Origin: Motacilla alba alba
Lineage: Eukaryota > Chordata > Aves > Passeriformes > Motacillidae
Assembly (NCBI RefSeq): GCF_015832195.1
Contig: NC_052018.1
Span: 59,023,666-59,087,665 of the forward strand
Direction: 5' to 3'
Length of the DNA stretch: 64,000 bases
The notes below the pieces were generated by a model, which saw nothing but the letters and a program-made list of their open reading frames with translations, was not told where the DNA came from and made no database searches. Numbering within the stretch: position 1 is the first letter of the stretch; each line of letters begins with the position of its first letter. The translations under genes and the position numbers were made by a program. Below are positions 63,253 through 64,000 of the stretch, piece after piece.

Positions 63253-64000
63253 TTTAGAAACATGACATAGCAAGTACAGAAATTGTCACATACCCATCTT
63301 GTGAGGTAATTTTCAGTGTTTGAGCCTGCAGGAATGCTGCCAGTCACCAGTGCCTCATGCTCTCCTAGTTGGATGCACACTCTGCACACAGGGATCCATT
63401 TGGGAGTGCAGCAGATGTTACTGAGAGGAAGATGCTCCAGGTGGAACCATGTAAGACGCATTTTGAAGAGTTACACAGTCTCTGTGTTGTCAGCCTTGAC
63501 TCCTGCAGCTGTCAAGAGAGTAAAACTTTGATAATGAAAGAACAGGGTTCTTGTTTCTGAACAATATGATCTTTTTAATATTTTGCATATCCTTTAGTTT
63601 CAGAATTGCGAATATTTCCTGCACTTTATTCTTCTTTTAATATTTTTTCTTGCATATTAATATTGTTCAAGGCATTCACATATTGCCAGGTATCAGGTAT
63701 CTACAAAACAAAAAGACCATTTCTTTTTAATACAGCTGTTATGTTTCCCTCAATAAGTAACAGATTATTACTGCATCTGCAACAGACATGAGAGTGACAA
63801 GGCACCAAATGACTTCACTGCTTATCTTTTCTGACTGAAATTGGATTCATACCAAGCAGAACAGAGAATAAATCTGGTTTTGTAGTTCAATCCATCCATT
63901 CAAATAGTCAGACAACCACATGGTAAAAACCAATTATCTTCACTAATAATTCATTCCCAGAATCAAAAGACCAGATTCTCACAGTAATCTTCAGCACAGG
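63253..64000. other. Non-coding DNA
   Basis: Overlapping plus frames of 63-71 codons at 63316-63560 in different phases, unrecognisable. Nothing else seen to the window end. Confidence 0.45.

Noticed and set aside
63066..63461. 131-codon minus frame rich in Lys, Pro, Thr and Asn
   Set aside because: Most of it is translation of the T/G low-complexity tract.
1..64000. CRISPR arrays, bacterial operons or phage-type systems
   Set aside because: No spaced direct-repeat array, no long dense frames; avian retroposons throughout show a vertebrate genome.

Overview
This window looks like nuclear DNA from a bird, probably a songbird. It is AT-rich and carries at least six recognisable CR1 LINE fragments, the dominant retroposon of birds, in both orientations and at very different ages. 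It also has LTR sequences of avian endogenous-retrovirus type. The songbird suggestion rests only on my memory of similar LTRs in passerines and is an inference.

I find no protein-coding gene that I can support. The longest open frame is about 150 codons. None shows a recognisable domain, consistent exon structure or codon bias, and the longer frames lie antisense to CR1 copies, in low-complexity tracts or in locally GC-richer noncoding DNA. I recognise no rRNA, tRNA, known ncRNA or CRISPR array. The window is best read as an intergenic or intronic gene desert. An exon of a large gene too short or diverged to recognise cannot be excluded.

Layout. 1-7 kb: unique AT-rich DNA, one old CR1 (2083-2562, minus), an A/C-rich tract and two perfect short hairpins near 3.8-3.9 kb. 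7-9.4 kb: a younger CR1 (7120-7605, minus), then a GC-richer block that may be an old LTR element. 12.4-16.9 kb: two copies of an unrecognised repeat that end at the same in-frame stop codon. 18.7-22.2 kb: possible LTR and CR1 debris, then the best CR1 copy (21285-22235, plus) with a visible reverse-transcriptase FADD motif. 22-31.4 kb: two MIR-type SINE candidates, a (TAT)n and a long (TTTCC)n microsatellite. 32-35 kb: two old CR1 fragments. 39.8-40.5 kb: a complete solo LTR with a perfect 6-bp target-site duplication. 40.5-57.7 kb: mostly unique DNA with small tandem repeats, palindromes and a CpG-bearing patch at 56.5-56.8 kb. 57.7-58.1 kb: a truncated LTR of a common avian family. 60.3-60.5 kb: an old CR1. 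63.1-63.3 kb: a T/G-rich tract with G-runs.

No cooperating gene system was found. The items most worth a second look are the two-copy repeat with a conserved reading-frame end (12.4 and 16.7 kb), the solo LTR, the perfect hairpin at 3767-3805 and the palindrome cluster at 50.64-50.69 kb.
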